A DNA stretch of 21,113 nt from Acidobacteriota bacterium. Lineage in GTDB: Bacteria > Acidobacteriota > Terriglobia > Terriglobales > Acidobacteriaceae. Under the pieces are notes generated by a model. That model was not told the origin of the DNA and ran no database searches. It saw nothing but the letters and a program-made list of their open reading frames with translations. Location: contig JAJZMO010000020.1 in assembly GCA_021798235.1 (NCBI GenBank), forward strand, positions 1 through 21,113. Reading direction: 5' to 3'. Shown here in pieces: positions 1 to 6,755 of this stretch. The stretch's first letter is position 1; every line of letters begins with the position of its first letter. The position numbers were made by a program, and so were the translations under genes.

Positions 1-779
1 GTCGTACGCAGCCCACTGATAATCGGCACACCGTTCTGCTCACCCAAGGGATCATAGCTCCCCAGAAACAAGCCGCCTGCACGATAGTCTTCCACCGCCG
101 TGTTCTTCGGCCAGAGAAATCCGCCCGTGTAGCCTGGTGGAGCATACCCCTGTGGGAACTCCACCTGCGGATATCCCGGATCGACCACCACCGTGCATCC
201 ATTGCTGGTCAAGCTGCCGGGACACTTCGCCGTCGCGTTGGCAATGCCATTATTCCCTGTTCCTGACGGCGTCTGGTACTGACTGGCCAGATAAACATTG
301 TTCAGATCATTGATCGCCAGCGTCGTCCCTGCAGGCTGCGTCACCGTCTGCGTTGCCGTCGGATTGGCGACAAGGCATGGGCCAGATGTCCCGCAATTGT
401 TGGTTCCAGTTGATAAAAACAGCGTATAGGTTTGCCCGGCTACATTGGTTCCAGTCTCGGTGTAGTACATCAGCGTCGCCGGGGCAGCCCAAAAGCTAAA
501 ATTGCCTCCCGCATCGGCGGTCAATGGCTGCTGATAGGGAGTGTGCCCTGCTTGGTCTTGGTAAATCGTCACATTAGCCAATGTGCATGGTTTACCCGTG
601 TAGAGTCCCAAACACACATTGATTTGCGCATACGGGATAGGGGCCAGCACATTCGTCGTTCCCTGCGCGCTTCCGGGAACATTGATAGCGGTCGAGGCCA
701 GCCCTTGAAAAAATGCGTTTTGGGCGTGAAGGGCTGTGCCTAAGATAAGCAGGATGCCGAGTTGGATAGTCTTTTTCAT
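1..779 (-). CDS. Second signal-peptide-bearing fibre-like protein (partial, C-terminus missing)
   Basis: An uninterrupted frame starts at ATG 779, one base after the previous TGA, and runs off the left edge after 259 residues. It opens with MKKTIQLGILLILGTALHAQ, a Sec-type signal peptide with a likely cut after HA. Residues 35-105 repeat the domain of the previous protein: PGSAQG at 35-40, Cys56 and Cys65, IYQDQ at 72-76, GNFSFWA at 92-98. After an Asn/Thr-rich stretch, the part from about 175 (SGTGNNGIANATAKCPGSLT, then CTVVVDPGYPQVEFP) has the look of the entry into a beta-helical fibre or lyase domain, but the rest is outside the window. It is clearly a partner of the previous gene. Receptor binding or polysaccharide degradation is possible but not shown. 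Confidence 0.72.
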   Translation of the reverse strand, partial: MKKTIQLGILLILGTALHAQNAFFQGLASTAINVPGSAQGTTNVLAPIPYAQINVCLGLYTGKPCTLANVTIYQDQAGHTPYQQPLTADAGGNFSFWAAPATLMYYTETGTNVAGQTYTLFLSTGTNNCGTSGPCLVANPTATQTVTQPAGTTLAINDLNNVYLASQYQTPSGTGNNGIANATAKCPGSLTSNGCTVVVDPGYPQVEFPQGYAPPGYTGGFLWPKNTAVEDYRAGGLFLGSYDPLGEQNGVPIISGLRT

Positions 780-780
780 A

Positions 781-1860
781 TCAATTGTGGTGTGCATGGC
801 AGGAAACCGTGAATGAATATACGGGCGGAGAACCACCGCTGTAGAGTTGCATCGCTACGTAAGTTATTTGCGTTGAAGAGCTTGCTGTAGGTGAAATGCT
901 TGTGCCAGCAGTGTAGGTAGTTCCAGAAGAAATACCATTGGCGCTACAGATAACGAAATAGTTAGAGTCCGCCATGGCAATCGGAAGGTTTACTGTGGCG
1001 GTACATCCTCCCACTGTGTTGTATACATTGATAATCGAGCAACCTGAAAACGACCACCATTCATCCTGTATTGTGCTGCTGCTGCAATTTGCATTTCCGT
1101 TGCTGGCGATGCCGGTCATCGCTCCCGGCGCTGCGCACTGTGTTGGAGTCGGCAACGGCAGTATGTTACCGTTGCCGTCGAATTTTGCCAGCGCCGTGGA
1201 ACTGGCTGGCAATGTCAGCGCGGTTGCAAGATATATGCCGCTGCCAGTAGCGTTGGCATCAACGTTCGTCTGGTTGTTTCCTGCGGCATCCGACAGTGAA
1301 AACCGCTGCGAGAAATTCAGATTTGCCCGCTGCGTCATCGCCGTCCCAAAGCTCTGCATGGTCTGGTAATAAGCCGCAGGGGCTGTATTGAATGTGCATG
1401 TTGTGCTCGTGCAGGTTACCCCGCTGCCACTGAAAGTGAATGCCCCAGATACTCCATTGATGGAATTAACAGTTGGGCCACCTATGGAGGACAACTGGAA
1501 TTGAAAATTGCTCTGTACCTGCGCCCCGGCTACTGTCCCAACCATCGTCCCGTAATAAGTTCCCGTGACGGCCCAAAAGCTAAAATTTCCATAGGCATCC
1601 GCCACATCATACGGGGTAATAGGGATGGTCATGGCCTGATCTTGGTAAATGTTCGCCGTCTGGGTCAGACACGCGCTTCCTGTGTACGCTCCAGTGCAGA
1701 TTTTCACCACAGCATTCGGTATGGGAACAAAGACATTCGTTACCCCTTGAGCGCTGCCGGGAATCGTAGCGATTGCCTGTGCCACAGAGCTATAGAGAAC
1801 CCCCTGTGCCGCCGCATATAGAGGCGAAAACAGAAAAACAGCAATGAGTAACCGCTTCAT
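781..1860 (-). CDS. Signal-peptide-bearing tail-fibre-like protein
   Basis: A 359-residue protein starting at ATG 1860 in an ATGA overlap. The open frame continues upstream to 2082, but that part is the shadow of the previous gene and lacks its composition. The N-terminus, MKRLLIAVFLFSPLYAAAQ, is a textbook Sec signal peptide: two basic residues, a hydrophobic core and a small-residue cleavage site. Residues 34-105 form a domain with PGSAQG, a Cys pair (55 and 64), IYQDQ (71-75) and GNFSFWA (91-97) that recurs in the next gene. Then come SINGVSGAFTFSGSGV and an Asn/Ser/Thr-rich shaft. The C-terminus from about 280 is a compact Cys-containing beta domain ending YSFTVSCHAHHN, perhaps a receptor-binding tip. 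A secretion signal is unusual for a virion protein. The fibre role is inferred from location and composition. Confidence 0.68.
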   Translation of the reverse strand: MKRLLIAVFLFSPLYAAAQGVLYSSVAQAIATIPGSAQGVTNVFVPIPNAVVKICTGAYTGSACLTQTANIYQDQAMTIPITPYDVADAYGNFSFWAVTGTYYGTMVGTVAGAQVQSNFQFQLSSIGGPTVNSINGVSGAFTFSGSGVTCTSTTCTFNTAPAAYYQTMQSFGTAMTQRANLNFSQRFSLSDAAGNNQTNVDANATGSGIYLATALTLPASSTALAKFDGNGNILPLPTPTQCAAPGAMTGIASNGNANCSSSTIQDEWWSFSGCSIINVYNTVGGCTATVNLPIAMADSNYFVICSANGISSGTTYTAGTSISPTASSSTQITYVAMQLYSGGSPPVYSFTVSCHAHHN

Positions 1861-2543
1861 CCCGTGACCACCTTTCCTACGATGCTTCCCGTTCCTGTCA
1901 GGCCGGAAGTATACAGGCGGTAGAACCGATACCCTACCCCGGTAAAGACTGCCTGACTGGCTGTGACCGCACCGGATACCACCGTCGCCACGCTGCCAAT
2001 CGTGGTGTACTGGCTGTCGATGTTTTCGTTTGCTCCCTGCAAGCTGACCGTCACACCCGTAGGGATCGTGGGGAATGAGCAACTGGCGGAAATTGTCCGC
2101 AGGCCGGTGGGCACTGTCTGCTGATACAGAGGCGTACAGGCCACGCTCGACCCCGCTGCCAGCGTGTCGCCAACTTCGGGTGTATCCACCACGGCCACGC
2201 CAGCGTCAGCCACGGGGCCTACGTTGCTGCCAGTCAGAGCGAAAGACACAGTTCCCACTCCCGTGGCCACGCTGATGGATACAGCCGTCAGTGGCACCCG
2301 GTTGACGTTGAATTCCCCGCTGCCCGTCTGCGTTCCATGCACAGAAATCAGGCTGCCAACGGCAGGGGTATTTCCATCTGTCACTGTGACCGTCAGCGTG
2401 GCGACATCCGAGACGATTTCCACCTGGCTAACCAGCATGCGCGTGGGCGCAACGTCTGCGGCAAACGATCCGTAGAGGTATTCCGGTACGCCAGCCTGCA
2501 AAGCTCGTACGGGTTGAAACGGGTTGTTTTGATATTGAGGCAT
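1857..2543 (-). CDS. Beta-rich, probably Ig-like, tail structural protein
   Basis: This 228-residue protein is rich in Val, Thr, Ser and Gly with regularly alternating strands. The opening 30 residues (MPQYQNNPFQPVRALQAGVP) are a likely flexible attachment arm. Residues about 40-130 (EIVSDVATLTVTVTDGNTPA, GSLISVHGTQTGSGEF) look like an Ig-like or tail-fibre beta sandwich. The remainder repeats the style, with two cysteines (Cys136 region and SASCSF). There is no signal peptide, unlike the next two genes. GAGGAAA lies about 6 nt before the ATG, and the stop overlaps the next start as ATGA. It may be the base or adaptor of the fibres encoded immediately after; this is inference. Confidence 0.62.
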   Translation of the reverse strand: MPQYQNNPFQPVRALQAGVPEYLYGSFAADVAPTRMLVSQVEIVSDVATLTVTVTDGNTPAVGSLISVHGTQTGSGEFNVNRVPLTAVSISVATGVGTVSFALTGSNVGPVADAGVAVVDTPEVGDTLAAGSSVACTPLYQQTVPTGLRTISASCSFPTIPTGVTVSLQGANENIDSQYTTIGSVATVVSGAVTASQAVFTGVGYRFYRLYTSGLTGTGSIVGKVVTG

Positions 2544-2552
2544 GTTTTCCTC

Positions 2553-2777
2553 TCATTTCCTCTTGGCGAATGGGAGACGCACAATCCGTCCCCCAATCGT
2601 CGTCGATACATTGGCCACCGCAGGTGGCGGGGCTGGCGCGTTTGCATTGACGGCCCCAACCAACTGATTTAGCGAGTTTTGCGTATTCTCCAACGCTATG
2701 GCCGCCCAGTTTCCGCCGGAAATTCCGCGCAGATACTGGGAATAGCGCGACAGAGCAATGTTGGGAATACGCGCCAT
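2553..2777 (-). CDS. Small helical protein, unknown function
   Basis: A 74-residue protein translated by a TAATG junction from the previous gene. The first 45 residues look helical (ALSRYSQYLRGISGGNWAAI, LENTQNSLNQLVGAVN). A short Ala/Pro-rich hinge (NAPAPPPAVA) and a basic strand-like tail (TIGGRIVRLPFAKRK) follow. It has no cysteine and no membrane span. Small helical proteins next to fibre genes can act as chaperones or connectors, but nothing specific supports that. Its stop is 9 nt before the next ATG, and the intervening GAGGAAA is the ribosome binding site of the following gene. Confidence 0.6.
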   Translation of the reverse strand: MARIPNIALSRYSQYLRGISGGNWAAIALENTQNSLNQLVGAVNANAPAPPPAVANVSTTIGGRIVRLPFAKRK

Positions 2778-3130
2778 TAGTTCTGCTCGATCTCAAACCG
2801 AAAATAAACCGTGTCCGCAGCCACAGAGGCTCCATTGGCCAATTCTGCCATCGGTTCAGAGACAGCAGAAGCACCGGTGTAAATCCGCAGCGTCTGGTTC
2901 ACTGGATCAAAGCGATAAACGTAACCCGTGGACGGAGAATACACTTCTCCCCAGTTTGGCTGCGCGGTGGTCAGAACTTCCGGGCCGACTAAGGCAATCG
3001 GCAAGCCAAGGGTTTGATAATCGCCTCCAGAGGCAATTCCAATGGTTCCCTTGAGGATCAGATTCATTTGGGTTTTGTCGCGGCCCGTTGGAAACGGGTT
3101 GACGGTGAAAGTAAGGGTAGGTAGTGCCAT
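2777..3130 (-). CDS. Small beta-rich structural protein, tail-tip region
   Basis: A 117-residue protein with the strongest ribosome binding site in the tail-tip region (GAGGAGGG, six bases before ATG). The sequence is nearly all beta strand: PTLTFTVNPFPTGRDKTQMN, LILKGTIGIASGGDY, then GYVYRFDPVNQTLRIYTG and a final strand TVYFRFEIEQN. There are no cysteines, no signal peptide and no catalytic motif. Size and beta content suit a head decoration, tail adaptor or fibre-attachment protein, and the leader in front suggests high expression. The stop shares a base with the next start (TAATG). I cannot name the family. Confidence 0.65.
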   Translation of the reverse strand: MALPTLTFTVNPFPTGRDKTQMNLILKGTIGIASGGDYQTLGLPIALVGPEVLTTAQPNWGEVYSPSTGYVYRFDPVNQTLRIYTGASAVSEPMAELANGASVAADTVYFRFEIEQN

Positions 3131-3243
3131 GATATTCCCTCCTCGGGGGTGAATAATTCACGCTTTCAGTGCGTTCCGCTCCTCGCGGTACTGCAACGCC
3201 TCTGACAATTTCACTCTAACACGAAATTTCAGTTTTTCTCATC
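3131..3243 (-). promoter_or_regulatory. Leader region before the tail-tip genes
   Basis: This is one of only two sizeable gaps. It holds an extended -10-like element TGTTAGAGT (TAGAGT at 3218-3213) without a convincing -35. A perfect palindrome GTGAAT-A-ATTCAC (3149-3161) follows, and then a strong GAGGAGGG (3144-3137) six bases before the ATG. The palindrome could form a small hairpin just upstream of the ribosome binding site or be a protein-binding site. Promoter activity is uncertain. Confidence 0.3.
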
Positions 3244-4266
3244 CTATTGCTGCAATGCAGACCTGTGAATCCAGTTTCCTAGCAAGCCTGTCCGGCGGGC
3301 AGCTTCACCCGCAGCAAGTCCAGCACCGATGCGACCGACTTTGTTCAGCTTGGCCGCACGTCGGTATTCCTGCATGGCGTCTTCAAACTTTTTCCCCTGT
3401 CCCATCGATTCGGCAGCGCTCGAAAGATCGCTCCTTAGCCCAGATCGAACTCCATTCGCCGCAGCCGAAACCTTGGGAGTCATGCCTCGACCCATCAACT
3501 TTTGAAGAACAGGCTCCCGTCCCTGTTCGGCGATATTCGAATACCGAAGCGATGCTTCCGGCCATGCCATCGACACCGGCTCTGCGGGCTTGGCGAGGGT
3601 TCCCAGTTGCAACTTTTCAAGGGAAGCAATCGCTTTCTGGCCTGACGGTTTTCCTCCAGTCTGCATGAGTTCCCGCCACGATTGCAGCGCAGGAACAGTT
3701 TTCGCAGGCTGCACCACCGTCCCGGTGCTTTCAGCAATCGGTCGAATTTCTCCAAGCATTCTTCCCGCGTGGGCTTCGTTCGGAATACGAAGAATTGAGC
3801 GAATCTCTGTTCCCTCGCCTCCAGCTTCCGGGGCGATAAATGATGCTGGGATGGTCGAAGCCTGAAGCGCTCCAAGAGCAACGTCCTTAATACCTGTCAG
3901 AGGATGCCCGGTCGCAGTTTCAGCAAGCCCCCTTGCGCCTTTTATCGCGCCAAGGACTGGACTTCCCATAAATTGCGCTGTGTCCGAAGAAACACCCGAT
4001 TCAAGGCCAGAATAGCCCTTTTTGCCTCGCCCTTCCATCGTTCCCAGAATACGGCCCAGCACGGTGCTGGAACCACCATGCAGCAGATCGCTTTCCGCTT
4101 GCTCAAGCCATGGAACAGCCCCTGTGGGCGCGGCGCGCAGTGTTCCACGTGGAACCGCTGGCGCATCATCGAAATTAAAGTTTTCAGGCAACGTTTCCGG
4201 CAGATTTTTATCAAAGAAATCAGCCGGGAGAGTCGCCGGAGGCCCTACTTTTGCTGGAGGTGCCAT
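3244..4266 (-). CDS. Putative internal virion / DNA ejection protein
   Basis: This 340-residue protein begins inside the last codons of the previous gene. The N-terminus is Pro-rich (MAPPAKVGPPATLPADFF). A hydrophobic helix-like stretch lies at about 126-149 (IKDVALGALQASTIPASFIA). The C-terminal end from about 309 (KVGRIGAGLAAGEAARRTGL) is glycine-zipper-like and amphipathic. Such elements fit a protein that enters or crosses the host envelope during ejection. The rest is helical and basic, without cysteines or a recognised catalytic site. It is the last gene of the cassette before a 113-bp gap. Gene order favours an ejection role like that of T7 gp15/gp16, but it is much shorter than those proteins and lacks a visible lytic domain. 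Confidence 0.6.
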   Translation of the reverse strand: MAPPAKVGPPATLPADFFDKNLPETLPENFNFDDAPAVPRGTLRAAPTGAVPWLEQAESDLLHGGSSTVLGRILGTMEGRGKKGYSGLESGVSSDTAQFMGSPVLGAIKGARGLAETATGHPLTGIKDVALGALQASTIPASFIAPEAGGEGTEIRSILRIPNEAHAGRMLGEIRPIAESTGTVVQPAKTVPALQSWRELMQTGGKPSGQKAIASLEKLQLGTLAKPAEPVSMAWPEASLRYSNIAEQGREPVLQKLMGRGMTPKVSAAANGVRSGLRSDLSSAAESMGQGKKFEDAMQEYRRAAKLNKVGRIGAGLAAGEAARRTGLLGNWIHRSALQQ

Positions 4267-5705
4267 TGTCCATCATCTCCCTTCTTGTAGGTGTGTCCTT
4301 GATATGTGCGCGTTTCTCCCTCGACAGTCTTACCCTCTCCACCGCGCTTGTAAATCTTGGCTTGGGCCGCATAATGCTTCAGCTTTTCCTTCAAGTCTTC
4401 CGGGTCTTTCGACGAATCCAAGTCGTCTAGGAACTCCTTAATGACTTTTTCGCTGTTTCCGTGCAGGCGTCCCCATCCGCTTGCTATATTTTTTATGTCC
4501 GTCTGCAGGCCGCTGAATTGTGGGCCGTAGGCTCCAATCTTCCCTACGGCCAGATCGCTGTAGCGCCCAGCAAACGGTCCAAGCTGGTCGCGCAGTTGAT
4601 CGATTTCCTTGGCCGCTTCCTTCATGGTCGGCAGCACTTCCGCCGCAAATTGACCGCGAGAGCGCGTTGAGGAAGTCGGCGCGCCAGGCATCATCCGGCC
4701 AATCGGATGTCCCTGCTCGTCTTCTGGCTGGCCCGGTGGAGGTGCGCCAACGATTGGTTGCACCTCGGAAGGATTATCGCCGTATTGCGCCATAATATGC
4801 GCCGCGAGGGGCGCGACAATCGGCAGCAAATCCGGGTTATCGTTATAGGCCATATTCAAAAGGCTCGTGATTAAACGAACCGGAGCATACTGGCCAAAAG
4901 CACCCTGCATGGACTTATCGGACGGCTTAAAATCGGACAAGACTTTTCCGCTTTGGTCGGTAAACTCTCCCGTAGTTGGATTATAGTTAGCAAATACCTG
5001 CTTCCCTCCAGAAGTTCCTGCAACGTGCTGATAATGCGACTGCGCAGTTGGCTTGGAGTATGGCATCGCCGTTTCACCATTGACCTGAATCGGAGACCAG
5101 TTCCCATTGCTGGGGTCGTATTGGAGAACGCCTTCATCGGTCTGTATCGTGACAGGATTTTCTTGCTTTGGCTGCAGGAATGCTTTTGTTTGCGCACCGT
5201 GAAGCGCTTCTTCGCCCTGTTGGCTTCGTAGCTGCTCCAACCCTTGCAACCGGCGAAAATCTCCAATACTGCGGACATCCTTGTTCATTGTCGTTCCGGG
5301 AATAGCCATCATGGCCCCCGGCGCAACAATTGTCCCGGCCACATCCCCAATTCGGCCAAGGGTATGCAGTATTTTCCCCATCGTGCCAGGGTGGGCTGAG
5401 CCGGGCTGGCCCCAATGCGGCCCGGGAGGAGCTTCATCGCGTCCAACCTGTTCCGTCATTCCAGCAATCTGCCGGTCGAGCGGAGATTGAATGGCAGGAA
5501 GAACAGGCGCAGCCCCACTAGGAGCCGCCGTCGCTTGCATGGCTGCGGACGGCTGAACTGTCGGCAAAAGCGCATTGCTATCGACTTTTGTATAACCACG
5601 ATCGACGGCAGCCCGCGTGGCTGGATTCTTGTATCCATTCTGGATTGCCTCCAGAAGCGTGTCCGCTACATGAACGGGTACCGAAATGTTTCCATCTTGT
5701 GCCAT
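4245..5705 (-). CDS. Putative internal virion / DNA ejection protein
   Basis: A 486-residue protein with GAGG 7 nt before the ATG and a 22-nt overlap with the next gene. The N-terminal third is Ala/Pro-rich with a hydrophobic Gly/Ala/Ile segment at about 111-139 (GRIGDVAGTIVAPGAMMAIP) that might insert in membranes. The centre, about 185-265, is a beta domain (VTIQTDEGVLQYDPSNGNW, VFANYNPTTGEFTDQSGKVL). The C-terminal part from about 350 is helical and charged, and the last residues, RTYQGHTYKKGDDGQWHLQQ, look like a short strand hairpin common at the ends of phage virion proteins. No lysozyme or transglycosylase motif is visible. Its place in a cassette of three similar proteins suggests a role in DNA delivery; the exact function is unknown. 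Confidence 0.62.
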   Translation of the reverse strand: MAQDGNISVPVHVADTLLEAIQNGYKNPATRAAVDRGYTKVDSNALLPTVQPSAAMQATAAPSGAAPVLPAIQSPLDRQIAGMTEQVGRDEAPPGPHWGQPGSAHPGTMGKILHTLGRIGDVAGTIVAPGAMMAIPGTTMNKDVRSIGDFRRLQGLEQLRSQQGEEALHGAQTKAFLQPKQENPVTIQTDEGVLQYDPSNGNWSPIQVNGETAMPYSKPTAQSHYQHVAGTSGGKQVFANYNPTTGEFTDQSGKVLSDFKPSDKSMQGAFGQYAPVRLITSLLNMAYNDNPDLLPIVAPLAAHIMAQYGDNPSEVQPIVGAPPPGQPEDEQGHPIGRMMPGAPTSSTRSRGQFAAEVLPTMKEAAKEIDQLRDQLGPFAGRYSDLAVGKIGAYGPQFSGLQTDIKNIASGWGRLHGNSEKVIKEFLDDLDSSKDPEDLKEKLKHYAAQAKIYKRGGEGKTVEGETRTYQGHTYKKGDDGQWHLQQK

Positions 5706-5709
5706 CAGC

Positions 5710-6378
5710 TTACCTCATAGCTCCCGCGCCAGTCATAACAGCGCCTGCACCTTGACCCAAACCCCCCAGAGTGTTCAGCCCGTTCAATGTATTCTGGAAC
5801 CAACCACTGTTTCCTGCATTCACCCCGGCATTGATTGCCCCCGGTACCTGCCCTTGGGATGTTAGTTGCGCGCCCACATCCGTTCCGTACATCGAACCCA
5901 GCATATTCATGGCTCCGGTCTGTTCCTGTGCCTTCAATTGCGCATTTTGCGACAGAATGTTTTGTACAGCATTCGTTTGTGTTTGCCCAGCGTTTGCAGC
6001 GTTTGCCACCTCTTCGGCCCCAACGCCCGCTGCGTTATTAGTACGCATGGCCGTCAACAAGCCCTGCTCATTTCCCGCATTGGCCGCAGCGCCTGCCGTA
6101 GATTGGGCGGCATTTTTCATTGCTGACACACCAGCATCTCCATATCCGGGTGCGTTTCCTCCGGCCCACGATTCGAGCATGGGCGTCAGGAATCCGCTTA
6201 AGCCGGATGCCGTCTTTCCATACCCGGATGCCGTGGATGTGTCTGTATTGGCCGCCTGCTGAGCCGTAGATTGCAATCCACGATCACATAGAGCCACGGG
6301 GCCGTTATATTCATACGACTCGCTCTCCAGTACATCGCCGGACTCTATGTCGAAGACGATCTTTGTGTAGACCCTCAT
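5710..6378 (-). CDS. Ala/Gly-rich tail or DNA-ejection protein
   Basis: This 222-residue protein starts at ATG 6378 in an ATGA overlap, with GGAG 9 nt upstream. A longer frame to 6417 would overlap the previous gene by 43 nt and is not preferred. It begins with a compact strand motif, MRVYTKIVFDIESGDVLESE, followed by YEYNGPVALCDRG; I have seen this opening in phage proteins of the tail/ejection module. The rest is low complexity in Ala, Gly, Asn, Gln and Thr, with helical stretches (AEEVANAANAGQTQTNAVQN) and a flexible Gly-rich end. Such composition is typical of internal virion proteins that leave the head with the DNA (compare T7 gp14). The assignment is by composition and position. Confidence 0.65.
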   Translation of the reverse strand: MRVYTKIVFDIESGDVLESESYEYNGPVALCDRGLQSTAQQAANTDTSTASGYGKTASGLSGFLTPMLESWAGGNAPGYGDAGVSAMKNAAQSTAGAAANAGNEQGLLTAMRTNNAAGVGAEEVANAANAGQTQTNAVQNILSQNAQLKAQEQTGAMNMLGSMYGTDVGAQLTSQGQVPGAINAGVNAGNSGWFQNTLNGLNTLGGLGQGAGAVMTGAGAMR

Positions 6379-6755
6379 GTTCGTATACTCCAATTCCGCC
6401 ATAAAGAAGGCGACCATCCAAGTTTATGCAGTGCCAGGCCAAATTCAGCCTCTACAGCCGGTGGAATCCATGCGCTGAGTTCTTCAAATCCAGCCCTAGC
6501 CCCCTCTACCTTTGCGCGCGCTACCAATGCTCTCACTGCCTTGGCTCTCCGTATCGGCGTCTGCGCTGGATCAATCCATAAAAAGGATTCGCCGATAATC
6601 TTGATCGCACCTGCCGCAATGATCTTTCCATTTTCATCTTCCAGCAACTCCTTCAACGCGAATGCTGGTGAAGCAACATTCGGCATAGTATAGGGCAATC
6701 CCATCGCATCGTATAGCTTCTGGCCCTCTTCCTGATTCCATTGCCGAAATCTCAT
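6375..6755 (-). CDS. GNAT-like acyltransferase-fold protein
   Basis: A 126-residue protein beginning in an ATGA overlap with the tail hub gene. The pattern ENGKIIAAGAIKIIGESFLW gives two antiparallel strands as in GNAT folds. A helix follows (RRAKAVRALVARAKVEGARA), then a strand (ELSAWIPP) and the closing helix and strand FGLALHKLGWSPSLWRNWSI. The usual acetyl-CoA binding signature (Q/R-x-x-G-x-G/A) is not clear: the segment before the helix reads QTPIRRAKAVRAL, so catalytic ability is doubtful. Small proteins of this kind occur in podovirus tail/ejection regions, with T7 gp13 as a positional parallel. It may be a structural or assembly factor that keeps the fold without the chemistry. Confidence 0.6.
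   Translation of the reverse strand: MRFRQWNQEEGQKLYDAMGLPYTMPNVASPAFALKELLEDENGKIIAAGAIKIIGESFLWIDPAQTPIRRAKAVRALVARAKVEGARAGFEELSAWIPPAVEAEFGLALHKLGWSPSLWRNWSIRT

Noticed and set aside
1861..2082. Upstream extension of the fibre-like frame to a start at 2082
   Set aside because: The extra 74 residues are rich in Arg, His and Gly, unlike the rest, lie wholly inside the previous gene, and would hide a perfect signal peptide at the ATGA-coupled ATG 1860.
5771..6262. Plus-strand open frame of 163 codons
   Set aside because: It is antisense to an Ala/Gly-rich gene, whose GC-rich codons leave the opposite strand open by chance; the Cys/Pro/Phe-rich product looks like a reverse-complement artefact.
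6379..6417. Longer start for the Ala/Gly-rich protein at 6417
   Set aside because: It would overlap the GNAT-like gene by 43 nt, while ATG 6378 sits in an ATGA junction with GGAG well placed upstream.
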